Shown here in pieces: positions 1-7,019 of a DNA stretch of 33,703 nucleotides. Position 1 is the stretch's first letter. The number at the start of each line of letters is the position of its first letter. The notes below the pieces were generated by a model. It was not told where the DNA came from and made no database searches. It worked only from the letters and a program-made list of their open reading frames with translations. The stretch spans positions 1 to 33,703 of the forward strand of contig JAJDVH010000004.1 of assembly GCA_022826185.1 (NCBI GenBank), given 5' to 3'. The stretch comes from Alphaproteobacteria bacterium. Lineage in GTDB: Bacteria; Pseudomonadota; Alphaproteobacteria; Bin95. A program made the translations under genes and the position numbers.

Positions 1-1221
1 TGGGACTGGGCGCGGCCGGGCCTCTACGAGCATATCGCGCGCACCTGCGAGCGCGGCCTGTTCGACATGGTGTTCTTCGCCGACCTCAACTACATCTCGG
101 ACACCTACCAGGGCTCGCTGGAGCCGGCTCTGCGCTACGCCGTACAGGCGCCCGAGCACGACCCGGTGCCGCTGCTCGGCTGGCTCGGCGCGGTGACGGA
201 GCGCATCGGGGTCGCGGCGACCTTCTCGGTCTCCAACCAGCACCCCTTCTACGCCGCGCGCCTCTGGGCGACGCTCGACCACATGACCTCCGGCCGCGCC
301 GGCTGGAACGTGGTGACCTCCATCAACAGCAACCAGGCCGCCAATTACGGCGTCGAGCGCGAGGCGACGGAGCGCCGCTACGAGCGCGCGCACGAATACA
401 TGCAGGTCTGCCGCAAGCTCTGGAACAGCTGGGACGAGGACGCCGTGCTGCTCGACCGCGAGGGCGCGCGCTTCGCCGACGCCTCGAAGGTGCACCGGAT
501 CGAGCATGAGGGCGAGTTCTTCCGCTCGCGCGGGCCGCTCAACGTGGTGCGCTCGCCGCAGAACGGCCCGGCGATCCTCCAGGCCGGCACCTCGCCCGGC
601 GGGCGCGACTTCGCCGCCCGCTACGCCGACGCCGTGTTCGCCATCCAGCCGCGGGCGGAGGACGCCGGGGCCTATCTCGCCGACATCAAGGAGCGCATGG
701 CGGCTTTCGGCCGGCCGCCCGAAGCCTGCCGCATCCTGTTCGGCATGCAGCCCATCCTCGGCGAGACCGAGGCGCAGGCGCGCGAGAAGCAGGAGGAGCA
801 TAACGGGCTGGTGCCGGTCGAGGGCGGCAAGGCCATCCTCTCCGCCCATCTCAACATGGACCTCGCCGGGATCGGCGACGACGACATCATGCTGGAGCGC
901 CCGGAGCCGGAGCTGGTGCGCATGCGCACCCGCTTCCGCAAGAAGGACGGCACGCCCATGACCTTGGCGGAGGTCGCGCGCCGCCACGGGCAGAGCGTGA
1001 GCCTGCCGCAATTCGTCGGCACGCCGGAGAGCGTCGCGGACCAGATGGAGGCGTTCTTCGACGAGGCGGGCGGCGACGGCTTCATGCTCTCCTCGATCTA
1101 CTCGCCCGGCGCCATCGAGGAGTTCGTGGACCAGGTCGTGCCGATCCTCCAGCGCCGCGGCCGCTTCCGCACCGAATACAAGGGCCGCACGCAACGCGAG
1201 CTTCTGGCGCAGGAGGATTGA
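1..1221 (+). CDS. LLM-class flavin-dependent monooxygenase (NtaA/SnaA/DszA-like), 5' end cut by window
   Basis: This is a flavin-dependent monooxygenase of the bacterial luciferase-like family, closest in pattern to the nitrilotriacetate monooxygenase NtaA / DszA / SnaA group, which oxidise small organic substrates with FMNH2 supplied by a separate reductase. The frame is open from the first base (it reads WDWARPGLYEHIARTCERGL), so the true start lies upstream and about 406 residues are present. Recognisable family segments are FDMVFFADLNY near the start of the visible part, the WNVVTSIN segment, the QAGTSPGGRDFAA phosphate/flavin-binding segment, and the C-terminal GTPESVADQMEAFFDEAGGDGFML region. 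The substrate cannot be read from sequence. The stop codon TGA overlaps the ATG of the next gene, although that gene has a different base composition and is probably a later arrival. Confidence 0.88.
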   Translation, partial: WDWARPGLYEHIARTCERGLFDMVFFADLNYISDTYQGSLEPALRYAVQAPEHDPVPLLGWLGAVTERIGVAATFSVSNQHPFYAARLWATLDHMTSGRAGWNVVTSINSNQAANYGVEREATERRYERAHEYMQVCRKLWNSWDEDAVLLDREGARFADASKVHRIEHEGEFFRSRGPLNVVRSPQNGPAILQAGTSPGGRDFAARYADAVFAIQPRAEDAGAYLADIKERMAAFGRPPEACRILFGMQPILGETEAQAREKQEEHNGLVPVEGGKAILSAHLNMDLAGIGDDDIMLERPEPELVRMRTRFRKKDGTPMTLAEVARRHGQSVSLPQFVGTPESVADQMEAFFDEAGGDGFMLSSIYSPGAIEEFVDQVVPILQRRGRFRTEYKGRTQRELLAQED

Positions 1222-1925
1222 TGTCCACGGACAGGCAAAGTCTGGTCAAGGAAATCCTGCACTGCCTGAACGCCAAGCGTATTCGCGCCACTTACGGCGC
1301 CGTCGGCGGAGTAATCGGCGTTCATCCCCGAGGCGTCGGCAACCATCTCGGCGCCCGGCGCCCGGAAGCCTCATGGGTGGTGAGAAAGAAGGGCGGAAAA
1401 CCCACCGGCTATGGGCCCGGTGAAACTCATCCCAAACTCTGTTGCCGCGCGCGGGTTATCGACAATTGCGATGATCTCGAAACCCTGTTGCAGCGCTGCC
1501 GTAACCGACAGTTGCCGCCATCCGCTGAAACGAAGCCGGAACGGTTGAATACTCCGTATAAGGCAGCTAGACAACTTCATCGCCTGTCGCTGAACAACAT
1601 GGGAGACAGAACAGTGAATGAACGAGACCGGAATGAGATTAAGCGAGCCATCGAAAGCCTGGCTGCGGCTGACAGGATACTGGACGGCATCGAACCGCCC
1701 GATGGCGATTCGGTCCCGCCGTGGGTGGCCGCTCATGTTTGGACCTTCAGAGCTATGTCATTACTGATAGACACATTGAACGGAGTCGAGGAAGTAACTT
1801 TTTCGGATGATGAACAAGTTCCTGTAGCCGTGACTCAGCAGCCTTACTCTTATCTAGCTTCTGAATATAACGATTGGTCGGAAAGGGCGAGGAAGATGGC
1901 GGAAGATCATGAGGGGCAGGCATGA
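1221..1925 (+). CDS. Alkyltransferase-like winged-helix protein with extra C-terminal region
   Basis: The function is unknown. Residues about 20-55 (RIRATYGAVGGVIGVHPRGV, then an LGARRPEASWVV stretch) resemble the winged-helix DNA-binding part of O6-alkylguanine alkyltransferases and alkyltransferase-like (ATL) proteins, where a TYG...VG...P.HRVV pattern is usual; no PCHR active cysteine is seen. Relatives of this part, as I remember them, are only about 100 residues long, but this protein has 234. An internal GTG at 1614 preceded by GGGAGA could start a separate protein of about 103 residues, so this may be a fusion or two genes. The chosen ATG at 1221 has AGGAGG at 1211-1216. The stop overlaps the next gene's ATG (ATGA), implying coupling with the glycosylase-like gene and a shared DNA-repair role (inference). 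GC content is lower than in the core genes. Confidence 0.6.
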   Translation: MSTDRQSLVKEILHCLNAKRIRATYGAVGGVIGVHPRGVGNHLGARRPEASWVVRKKGGKPTGYGPGETHPKLCCRARVIDNCDDLETLLQRCRNRQLPPSAETKPERLNTPYKAARQLHRLSLNNMGDRTVNERDRNEIKRAIESLAAADRILDGIEPPDGDSVPPWVAAHVWTFRAMSLLIDTLNGVEEVTFSDDEQVPVAVTQQPYSYLASEYNDWSERARKMAEDHEGQA

Positions 1926-2611
1926 TCGAAGAGTTCGCGGAGCTGATTCGGTCGGAGTTCATGGGGAAGTCCGGGGCGGCCTTCCACTCAGGCCGTCTCG
2001 CCTTTTCGAGAAGCCGTGACCTGTATGTGCTGGGCCTCAATCCCGGCGGCGATCCAGAATCCCACAAGCACCTGACGGTCGAAGCCAACAAGAAGAAGGC
2101 GTTCGGTTCGGAAAGGAGTGACTGGTCCGCCTATCTGGATGAGAGCTGAGAGCCGGGGAACAGGGGAAAGTTGCCCCGGGGTCAGGCACCCTTCCAACTG
2201 GAAATGCAGCGCGTGATGGATTGTCTCGGTCTGGAACTGAGAGAGGTTCCAGCGAGCGACGTGTTTTTCCTGCGGTCCCGACAGGCCCACATGATCGACC
2301 CTGAGGAAAAGAAACGGCTCAGAGAGCAGTGCTGGCCGTTTCACCAGGAGGTCATCCGCCGCCTCGACATCCGCGTCATCCTTTGCCTCTATAGGGAAGC
2401 GGCTGAATTCGTCCGGGACAAGACCGGTGCCGACCGCTGTGTGGACCGGGCATTCGAGTTGTCCAAATCCGGAAAACGCAAATACTGGAGAGAGTGCTTC
2501 GAGGCTCCCGGCGGCCTCAAGGTCGTGCAGATTACCCGCCCGACGGGCATTCCCTGGGTGGGAAATGCCTGCGAACTCACGAAACGGGCGCTGGCGGGTC
2601 GAACCCGGTAG
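1922..2611 (+). pseudogene. Uracil-DNA-glycosylase-like protein interrupted by one in-frame TGA
   Basis: Two open segments lie in the same frame, 1922-2149 and 2150-2611, separated only by TGA at 2147-2149. The first carries LYVLGLNPGGDP, a pattern like the GxNP motif of uracil-DNA glycosylase superfamily proteins. The second continues with a helical core (FQLEMQRVMDCLGL) and ends with VVQITRPTGIPW, in the position of the C-terminal motif. The codon before the break is AGC and the codon after it is GAG; a single G-to-A change of TGG (Trp) to TGA explains the interruption without an indel. The full reading would be about 229 residues. A restart at TTG 2171 is possible but the N-terminal motif would be lost. 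Family membership is tentative; the single-gene interpretation is stronger. Confidence 0.6.
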
Positions 2612-2665
2612 AGGCGTAACGGGCGGCAGCTTGACTTCGACCCACCCCGCAGGACAGGATGCCTC

Positions 2666-2869
2666 ATGGCCGCACAGTTCGACACGCTCGCCGCCGCAGA
2701 GGCGATCGAGAACGCCGGCGACCCGGTTGCGCGCCCGGAACTCGAAGCAGCGCTCGCCGTTCTCAAGACGGACCTGATGGAGCGCATGTCTTCCCTCGGC
2801 TGGCGGCTTGTCGGCATCGTGATTGCCGCCAACGCCGTCCTGCTCGCTGCCGTCAAGCTGATCCCCTGA
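2666..2869 (+). CDS. Small coiled-coil protein with C-terminal membrane anchor (CCDC90/DUF1640-like)
   Basis: This is a 67-residue protein of unknown function. It starts FDTLAAAEAIENAG, continues with a short charged helix (LEAALAVLKTDLMERM), and ends in one hydrophobic segment (residues about 46-65, LVGIVIAANAVLLAAVKLIP). That layout is a reduced form of the CCDC90/DUF1640-type proteins, small coiled-coil proteins anchored at their C terminus. It is paralogous to the 95-residue protein at 27107-27394, which shares DTLAAAEAL..AG and the terminal anchor but has a longer middle. It lies 51 bases upstream of ruvX on the same strand. Confidence 0.6.
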   Translation: MAAQFDTLAAAEAIENAGDPVARPELEAALAVLKTDLMERMSSLGWRLVGIVIAANAVLLAAVKLIP

Positions 2870-2920
2870 CCGGCCCGCCGGGTCCTGTCGGAAACCGGCG
2901 TCGCGACGGCGGCAGGACGG

Positions 2921-3397
2921 ATGGAAAGCGGGGCGATCCGGTCCATGCCCTTCGTCGAAGCTGAGGACCTGCCGGCTGCCGGGCGGCTGATGGCGCTGGA
3001 TGTGGGGGACCGGACGGTCGGGCTCGCGGTCTCGGACCCGGACCGGCGCGTCGCCTCCCCGGCGGGAACCGTCCGCCGCGCGAAGCGGTTTGCGGACACG
3101 GCGGCGATGCTGCTGGCGGCCGTGGACGAGCGGGGCGCGGCGGCGCTGGTCGTCGGCCTGCCGCTCGATCTCGACGGGCGCGAGGGCCGGCGCGCCCGGC
3201 AGGTGCGCCAGTTCGCCGTCAACCTGATGGCGCACCGCGACCTGGCCGTGCTGATGTGGGACGAGCGCTTCTCCACCAACGCCGTCGAGCGCGCCATGCT
3301 CGCCGACGACGCGAGCCGCCGCCGCCGCCGCGCCGCAAAGGACACGCTGGCGGCCGTCTATATCCTCCAGGGCTTCCTCGACTCGCTTCCGCGGTGA
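2921..3397 (+). CDS. ruvX: Putative pre-16S rRNA nuclease / Holliday-junction resolvase-like RuvX (YqgF)
   Basis: This is the YqgF/RuvX family RNase H-fold nuclease, implicated in processing the 5' end of pre-16S rRNA and also described as a Holliday-junction resolvase-like protein. The signature LMALDVGDRTVGLAVSD near residues 25-41 carries the first catalytic Asp; VVGLPLDLDG, the DERFSTNAVERAML segment and AAKDTLAAVYILQGFLD follow in the usual order, with the late Asp in KDTLAA. The 158-residue length is normal for the family. The ATG at 2921 has AGGA just upstream; an ATG at 2945 would give MPFVEAEDLP and is equally plausible from family start positions. A partial, decayed second copy of its 3' end lies at 4185-4263, beyond the toxin-antitoxin pair. 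Confidence 0.9.
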   Translation: MESGAIRSMPFVEAEDLPAAGRLMALDVGDRTVGLAVSDPDRRVASPAGTVRRAKRFADTAAMLLAAVDERGAAALVVGLPLDLDGREGRRARQVRQFAVNLMAHRDLAVLMWDERFSTNAVERAMLADDASRRRRRAAKDTLAAVYILQGFLDSLPR

Positions 3398-3411
3398 CGC
3401 CCGCGCGCCGA

Positions 3412-3864
3412 TTACAAGTCCTGCATATAGGTAAAATTGAAGGCGACGCCTTCGCCCTTCGCCGCGGCTGCGCCGTAGAGGTCGAAATCCACAGTGATGA
3501 GCGGGCGTTCGGTCGATATGGCTTCCAGAAGCGCCGCATCGCTCAAGCCGAGACGGGAGAACATGCGATTGCCGGCGGCGGTCGTGCTGGCGACGGTGAT
3601 TTCGTCGGAGTTTTCGATGAGGGAACCGAGTTGTCGGAGAAAACGCGGATCGGACCGGTCGGCAAGGAGATTGGAGGTTTCCGTCAGGACATTCGGGGTA
3701 ACGAAGACCCGCTTCATTCTGCCGACTATGCCCATGAGACGATCATAATCTTCCGCTGTGAACTGCCGGACTCGTCTGTGTTTCGGAATCGAACTTCGGT
3801 CGAGGCTGCCGACAACCATCAGCACCAGCAGGTTGGCGTCGATGAACGCGCCGGCAACCGGCAT
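3412..3864 (-). CDS. PIN-domain ribonuclease, probable toxin
   Basis: This 150-residue PIN-domain protein has all the expected acidic residues: D9 (AFIDANLLVL), E62 (VLTETSNLL), D109 (GLSDAALLEA), and D126 or D128 (LITVDFDLYG). PIN toxins of the VapC type cut RNA using Mg2+ held by these residues. The spacing between the first Asp and the Glu is long for a classical VapC, because of an insert around residues 20-50. It starts 4 bases after the stop of the 92-residue protein upstream on the same strand. Its ribosome binding site GGAG is buried in a perfect hairpin (3867-3891), so expression should depend on translation of the upstream gene. It converges on ruvX, with only 14 bases between their stop codons. 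Confidence 0.8.
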   Translation of the reverse strand: MPVAGAFIDANLLVLMVVGSLDRSSIPKHRRVRQFTAEDYDRLMGIVGRMKRVFVTPNVLTETSNLLADRSDPRFLRQLGSLIENSDEITVASTTAAGNRMFSRLGLSDAALLEAISTERPLITVDFDLYGAAAAKGEGVAFNFTYMQDL

Positions 3865-3866
3865 CG

Positions 3867-3891
3867 GTTCACTCCGCTGCGGGGAGTGAAC
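3867..3891 (-). promoter_or_regulatory. Hairpin hiding the ribosome binding site of the PIN toxin gene
   Basis: On the minus strand the mRNA reads GTTCACTCC, a 7-base loop, then GGAGTGAAC, a perfect 9-bp stem. The GGAG in the 3' arm lies 7 bases before the toxin's ATG and is its only good Shine-Dalgarno site. The stop codon TGA of the upstream gene lies in the same arm. A ribosome finishing the upstream gene would open the stem and expose the site, a classic arrangement for translational coupling. The structure is visible in the sequence; the regulatory role is inferred. Confidence 0.6.
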
Positions 3892-4147
3892 GATGCGTCA
3901 TGGATCTGACCTTGCCGGAGCCGTCGTCGATCTGGACTACCTTGAACGACCTCTTCCTCCAACCGGCGAAACCTGGCGGCAGGGCGCTTTCTTCGTCCCA
4001 TTCCCTGAAGAAGCCGACCGTCACTTTCCAGGCGCCCAGCGCGTCGTCGAACACGACTTCCTCCAGGCCGATATGCCGGATGTCTTCGTCGGCATACAGG
4101 CCGGCGACGTGCGCCTTGGCCGTCTGCACGGCTTCCCTTACGTCCAT
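3869..4147 (-). CDS. Small protein upstream of PIN toxin, possible antitoxin
   Basis: This is a 92-residue protein of no recognised family name. It begins MDVREAVQTAKAHVAGLYAD with an amphipathic helix, then reads GLEEVVFDDALGAWKVTVGF and RSFKVVQIDDGSGKVRSM, an alpha-then-beta-strand pattern reminiscent of PepSY-like small domains. It has no DNA-binding fold that I can see. It is the first gene of a two-gene unit with the PIN protein, and its last codons form the hairpin covering the toxin's ribosome binding site. Position and coupling suggest it is the antitoxin or a cofactor, but this is inference from gene order; I recall similar small proteins next to PIN genes elsewhere. Confidence 0.65.
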   Translation of the reverse strand: MDVREAVQTAKAHVAGLYADEDIRHIGLEEVVFDDALGAWKVTVGFFREWDEESALPPGFAGWRKRSFKVVQIDDGSGKVRSMTHRSLPAAE

Positions 4148-4184
4148 CGGAGCCTCCGTTGCCGCCGCACACTATAGCGAACAT

Positions 4185-4263
4185 GGCGGTTTCGGATACG
4201 GCGGCGATGCTGCTGGCGGCCTTCTGTACCCTCCAGGGCTTCCTCGACCCGCTGCCCGGGTGA
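4185..4263 (+). pseudogene. Decayed, internally deleted copy of the ruvX 3' end
   Basis: Two stretches match ruvX. Bases about 4185-4221 follow ruvX 3084-3121 (shared GCGGCGATGCTGCTGGCGGC, with CGGATACG for CGGACACG). Bases 4212-4269 follow 3347-3403 (shared CTCCAGGGCTTCCTCGAC, then the stop TGA and GCCCG beyond). The two parts join at the repeated GCTGGCGGCC, so a second ruvX copy seems to have lost about 226 bp between the two occurrences of this repeat. It has no complete domain and no start of its own. It sits on the far side of the PIN module from intact ruvX. Confidence 0.7.
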
Positions 4264-4272
4264 GAGCCCGGA

Positions 4273-5037
4273 TCAGGGGTCGGAAATCAGCAGGTAGCCG
4301 CGATTCTCGATGGTGTCGAAGGTGCGCATGGCGGCGATCAGGTCGGCCGCTTCCACCCAAACCCAGGGCGCCCGGTTCGGGTTCACGTCCATGATGAGGA
4401 AGGAATCGCTGGCCCGGTCATAGGCGGCGAGCGGCGAGATGTGCCCGCCGCCTGTCTGGCCGAGCGCCTTGCGGGCGTAATTGACGAGCACATAGTCGTC
4501 GCGGGCGGCGAGGTTCCGCGCGAGCTCGTCGATCAGGGGCGCCGCCGCCGCGCCGTCCTCCACGACCCGCATCGTCACGGTGAGGCCGTGCGCGCGGAGC
4601 ACCTGCGCGAGCTGGTGAAGCTGCAGTCCGAAGTCCTTCTTCAACTCCCCCTCGATTTCGATGGGCTTGCCGAGCACCTCGGCCACGCTCTTCGTGCCGG
4701 CGGTCAGCACGTTGTTCGGCGTGTATTTGCCGAGGAACGGATCGAAGCCCTCGGGCAGCCACGCCATGTCCTCGGCGGCGATGGGGCGGCGGTCCTTCGG
4801 CAGGTCCTCGCGCTTGCCGAGGCGCAGCGCGTTCAGCACGATCGCCGACGAGGCCGGGCCGCAATAGATCCTGTTGTCCTGGCTGACGAAATGGTTGCTG
4901 AGGGGGAAGAAGTCCGCCTTGTGCGCGGATCTCGAGAAGCGCGCCGCGCTTTCCTCCGAGGTCCACTCGACCAGCGGGGCCGCCGCCGCTCCGGTGGAAA
5001 GCAGGAAAGCGAGCGTCGAAACAATCCAGAAGCGCAT
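4273..5037 (-). CDS. Exported phytochelatin synthase-like cysteine protease/transpeptidase
   Basis: This is a bacterial phytochelatin-synthase-like protein (papain-like fold) that, in studied relatives, removes glycine from glutathione and may make little or no phytochelatin. The catalytic set is visible: C59 in NRIYCGPASSAIVLNAL, H199 in GGGHISPLAAYD and D217 in FLIMDVNP. The protein has 254 residues with the start at 5037, where MRFWIVSTLAFLLSTGAAAA forms a signal peptide, so it acts outside the cytoplasm; GGAGA lies 9-10 bases upstream of this ATG. A start 30 bases earlier (5067) would place MSETGRRFRA before the signal and lacks a good ribosome site. It follows a VOC protein and a glutathione transferase on the same strand, consistent with a glutathione/metal-thiol theme. 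Confidence 0.85.
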   Translation of the reverse strand: MRFWIVSTLAFLLSTGAAAAPLVEWTSEESAARFSRSAHKADFFPLSNHFVSQDNRIYCGPASSAIVLNALRLGKREDLPKDRRPIAAEDMAWLPEGFDPFLGKYTPNNVLTAGTKSVAEVLGKPIEIEGELKKDFGLQLHQLAQVLRAHGLTVTMRVVEDGAAAAPLIDELARNLAARDDYVLVNYARKALGQTGGGHISPLAAYDRASDSFLIMDVNPNRAPWVWVEAADLIAAMRTFDTIENRGYLLISDP

Positions 5038-5080
5038 CGCTCGAAATCTCCGTCCGGTTTCTGACATGGGCGGTTTCGCC

Positions 5081-5548
5081 TTACGGGTTCTGGTCCCAGT
5101 CGGGGTCGTCGCTGGGCGACATCGGCGTCTCGGTGGCGAGCAGGCCCTTGCCGGGGACGTAGTTGACCTCCAGCCGGATGCCGTCCGGGTCCTCGAAGAC
5201 GAAATAATAGTAGCCGGGCGCGAAATCGCCCTCCAGCGGGCCGCGGTCGATCTTCCCGCCGAGCTCGCGCACCCTGGCGGCCGCCGCGTCCACATCCTCG
5301 CGCGAGCGCGCCCGGAAGCAGAGATGGTGCAGCCCCACCCGGTTCTGCTCGAAGCGCTCGCCCTCATATTCGGGCGCCGGGCGCTGGATGCCGAGCGCGG
5401 TGCGTCCGCCCACGTGATAGACGAAATTGTTGCCGTCATAGACCTTCTGCAGGCCGAGGAAGGGCAGGAGGCCGCAATAGAATTCGCGCGCCTCCTCGAA
5501 CCGGCTCACGGTCAGGATGACATGCGCCATGCCGTTGATCTCGATCAT
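5081..5548 (-). CDS. VOC-superfamily (glyoxalase/dioxygenase-like) protein
   Basis: This 155-residue protein has the vicinal-oxygen-chelate fold shared by glyoxalase I, extradiol dioxygenases and fosfomycin-resistance proteins. It begins MIEINGMAHVILTVSRFEEA, where the H is the usual first metal ligand. VGLHHLCFRARSREDVDAAA supplies the second His, and YYYFVFEDPDGIRLEVNYVPG is the standard C-terminal strand pair with the Glu ligand. The substrate is unknown. Its ATG overlaps the stop of the glutathione transferase gene by four bases (ATGA), so the two are translationally coupled, and a role in glutathione-adduct or reactive-aldehyde metabolism is likely (inference). Confidence 0.85.
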   Translation of the reverse strand: MIEINGMAHVILTVSRFEEAREFYCGLLPFLGLQKVYDGNNFVYHVGGRTALGIQRPAPEYEGERFEQNRVGLHHLCFRARSREDVDAAAARVRELGGKIDRGPLEGDFAPGYYYFVFEDPDGIRLEVNYVPGKGLLATETPMSPSDDPDWDQNP

Positions 5549-6246
5549 CGGGCGGCTCCCGGATCGGGATGGGCGTAGAGATGCTTGCGGGCCTCTTCGT
5601 CCCACTGGCCGGTCGGCCTGCCGAACTCGCGCCCGACCTCGTAGCCGCGCCGGAGCGCCGGGCGCTGCTGGAGGCCCTTGTACCAGCGTTTCACATTGGG
5701 GAAGCTGTCGAGATCGACCTCCTGGCGCTTGTAGGTGATGACCCAGGGCCAGCACGCCATGTCGGCGATGGAATAACCGCCGGCGATGAACTCGCGTCCC
5801 TCCAGCCGCCGGTCGAGCACGCCGTAGAGGCGCAGCATCTCGTTGGTGTAGCGCTCGACGGCGTAGGGCAGCGTTTCCGGCGCGTAGAAGCGGAAATGGC
5901 CGGACTGCCCCAGCATCGGCCCGAGGCCGCCCATCTGCCACATCACCCACTCGATCACCTCCATGCGGCCGCGGAGGTCAGTGGGCATGAACCGGCCCGT
6001 CTTCTCCGCGAGGTAGAGCAGGATCGCGCCGCTCTCGAACACCGAGACCGGCGCACCGCCGCTCGGCGGGTCGTGGTCCACGATGGCGGGCATGCGGTTG
6101 TTCGGGCTGATCTTCAGGAAGTCCGGCTCGAACTGGCCGCCGCGCCCGATATTGACGGGCACGACACGGTAGTCGAGCTCCATCTCCTCCAGCGCGATGG
6201 AAATCTTCCAGCCGTTCGGGGTCGGCCAGTAATAGGCGTCGATCAT
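5545..6246 (-). CDS. Glutathione S-transferase family protein (YfcG/YghU-like)
   Basis: This 233-residue protein has both glutathione transferase domains. The N-terminal thioredoxin-like part begins MIDAYYWPTPNGWKISIALE, with TPNG at the active-site turn, as in the Nu-class YfcG/YghU disulfide-bond reductases. NNRMPAIVDHD holds the cis-proline, and VFESGAILLYLAEKTGRF binds the glutathione gamma-glutamyl end. The C-terminal helical domain has YSIADMACWPWV, the conserved N-capping box. It probably reduces disulfides or conjugates glutathione in the cytosol. It lies 74 bases after phoB on the same strand and overlaps the VOC gene at its 3' end. Confidence 0.9.
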   Translation of the reverse strand: MIDAYYWPTPNGWKISIALEEMELDYRVVPVNIGRGGQFEPDFLKISPNNRMPAIVDHDPPSGGAPVSVFESGAILLYLAEKTGRFMPTDLRGRMEVIEWVMWQMGGLGPMLGQSGHFRFYAPETLPYAVERYTNEMLRLYGVLDRRLEGREFIAGGYSIADMACWPWVITYKRQEVDLDSFPNVKRWYKGLQQRPALRRGYEVGREFGRPTGQWDEEARKHLYAHPDPGAAR

Positions 6247-6320
6247 GTGAGGCGCTCCGCCACCGGTCCGCCACTATAGCGCGAGGTTTCGGCGCCCCGC
6301 CATGACGGCGGCGGCCCGGT

Positions 6321-7019
6321 TCAGCGGTCGAGGTCGAGCGCGTAGCCGCCGGAGCGCACGGTGCGGATGGCGTCGGGTTCGCCTTCGCCGTTGAGCGCCT
6401 TGCGCAACCGGCGGATATGGACATCGACCGTGCGCTCCTCGACATAGACGTCCCGGCCCCAGACGGCGTCGAGCAGCAGGGAGCGGCTGAACACCCGCGT
6501 CGGCCGTTCCAGCAGGGTCCGCAGCAGGCGGTATTCCTTGGGGCCGAGATGCACATTGCGCCCGTTGCGGGAGACGCGGTGGCTCGCGAGGTCGATCGCG
6601 ATGCCGCGATATTCGAGCCTCTCCTCCACCAGCGCCGGATGCGACCGGCGCAGCACCGCCTTGAGCCGCGCCTCCAGCTCCTTCGGCGAGAAGGGCTTGA
6701 CGATGTAGTCGTCGGCGCCGGTGTCGAGGCCGCGGACCCGGTCGGCCTCCTCGCCCCGCGCCGTCAGCAGGATGATCGGCAGCATCCGCGTCCCCGCCTT
6801 CGCGCGCAGTTGCCGGCAGACCTCGATTCCCGACTTGTGCGGAAGCATCCAGTCCAGCAGCACGGCGTCCGGTTGGTCCTCGGCCACAAGCTCAAGGGCT
6901 TCGTCGCCGTCCGTCGCCACCGACACCGAATAGCCGGAGGTTTCGAGGTTGTAGCGGAGCAGCTCGACGATGGGCGTCTCGTCCTCGACCACCAGGATAT
7001 GCGGGCGGTCTGCGCTCAT
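6321..7019 (-). CDS. phoB: Phosphate regulon response regulator PhoB
   Basis: PhoB is the OmpR-type response regulator that activates the Pho regulon when phosphate is scarce. The 232-residue protein has a receiver domain: an acidic pair in VVEDETPIVELL, the phosphoacceptor Asp in DAVLLDWMLPHKSG, Thr in ILLTARGEE and Lys in DYIVKPFSPKEL. A winged-helix DNA-binding domain follows (LGPKEYRLLRTLLERPTRVF, then EERTVDVHIRRLRKAL). Its ATG overlaps the phoU stop by four bases, making it the last gene of the phoR-pstSCAB-phoU-phoB series. Confidence 0.95.
   Translation of the reverse strand: MSADRPHILVVEDETPIVELLRYNLETSGYSVSVATDGDEALELVAEDQPDAVLLDWMLPHKSGIEVCRQLRAKAGTRMLPIILLTARGEEADRVRGLDTGADDYIVKPFSPKELEARLKAVLRRSHPALVEERLEYRGIAIDLASHRVSRNGRNVHLGPKEYRLLRTLLERPTRVFSRSLLLDAVWGRDVYVEERTVDVHIRRLRKALNGEGEPDAIRTVRSGGYALDLDR

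Noticed and set aside
1988-3235. Long reverse-strand open frames opposite the UDG-like gene and ruvX
   Set aside because: They are high-GC shadow frames rich in Arg, Ala and Pro without domain patterns; the plus strand carries RuvX motifs.
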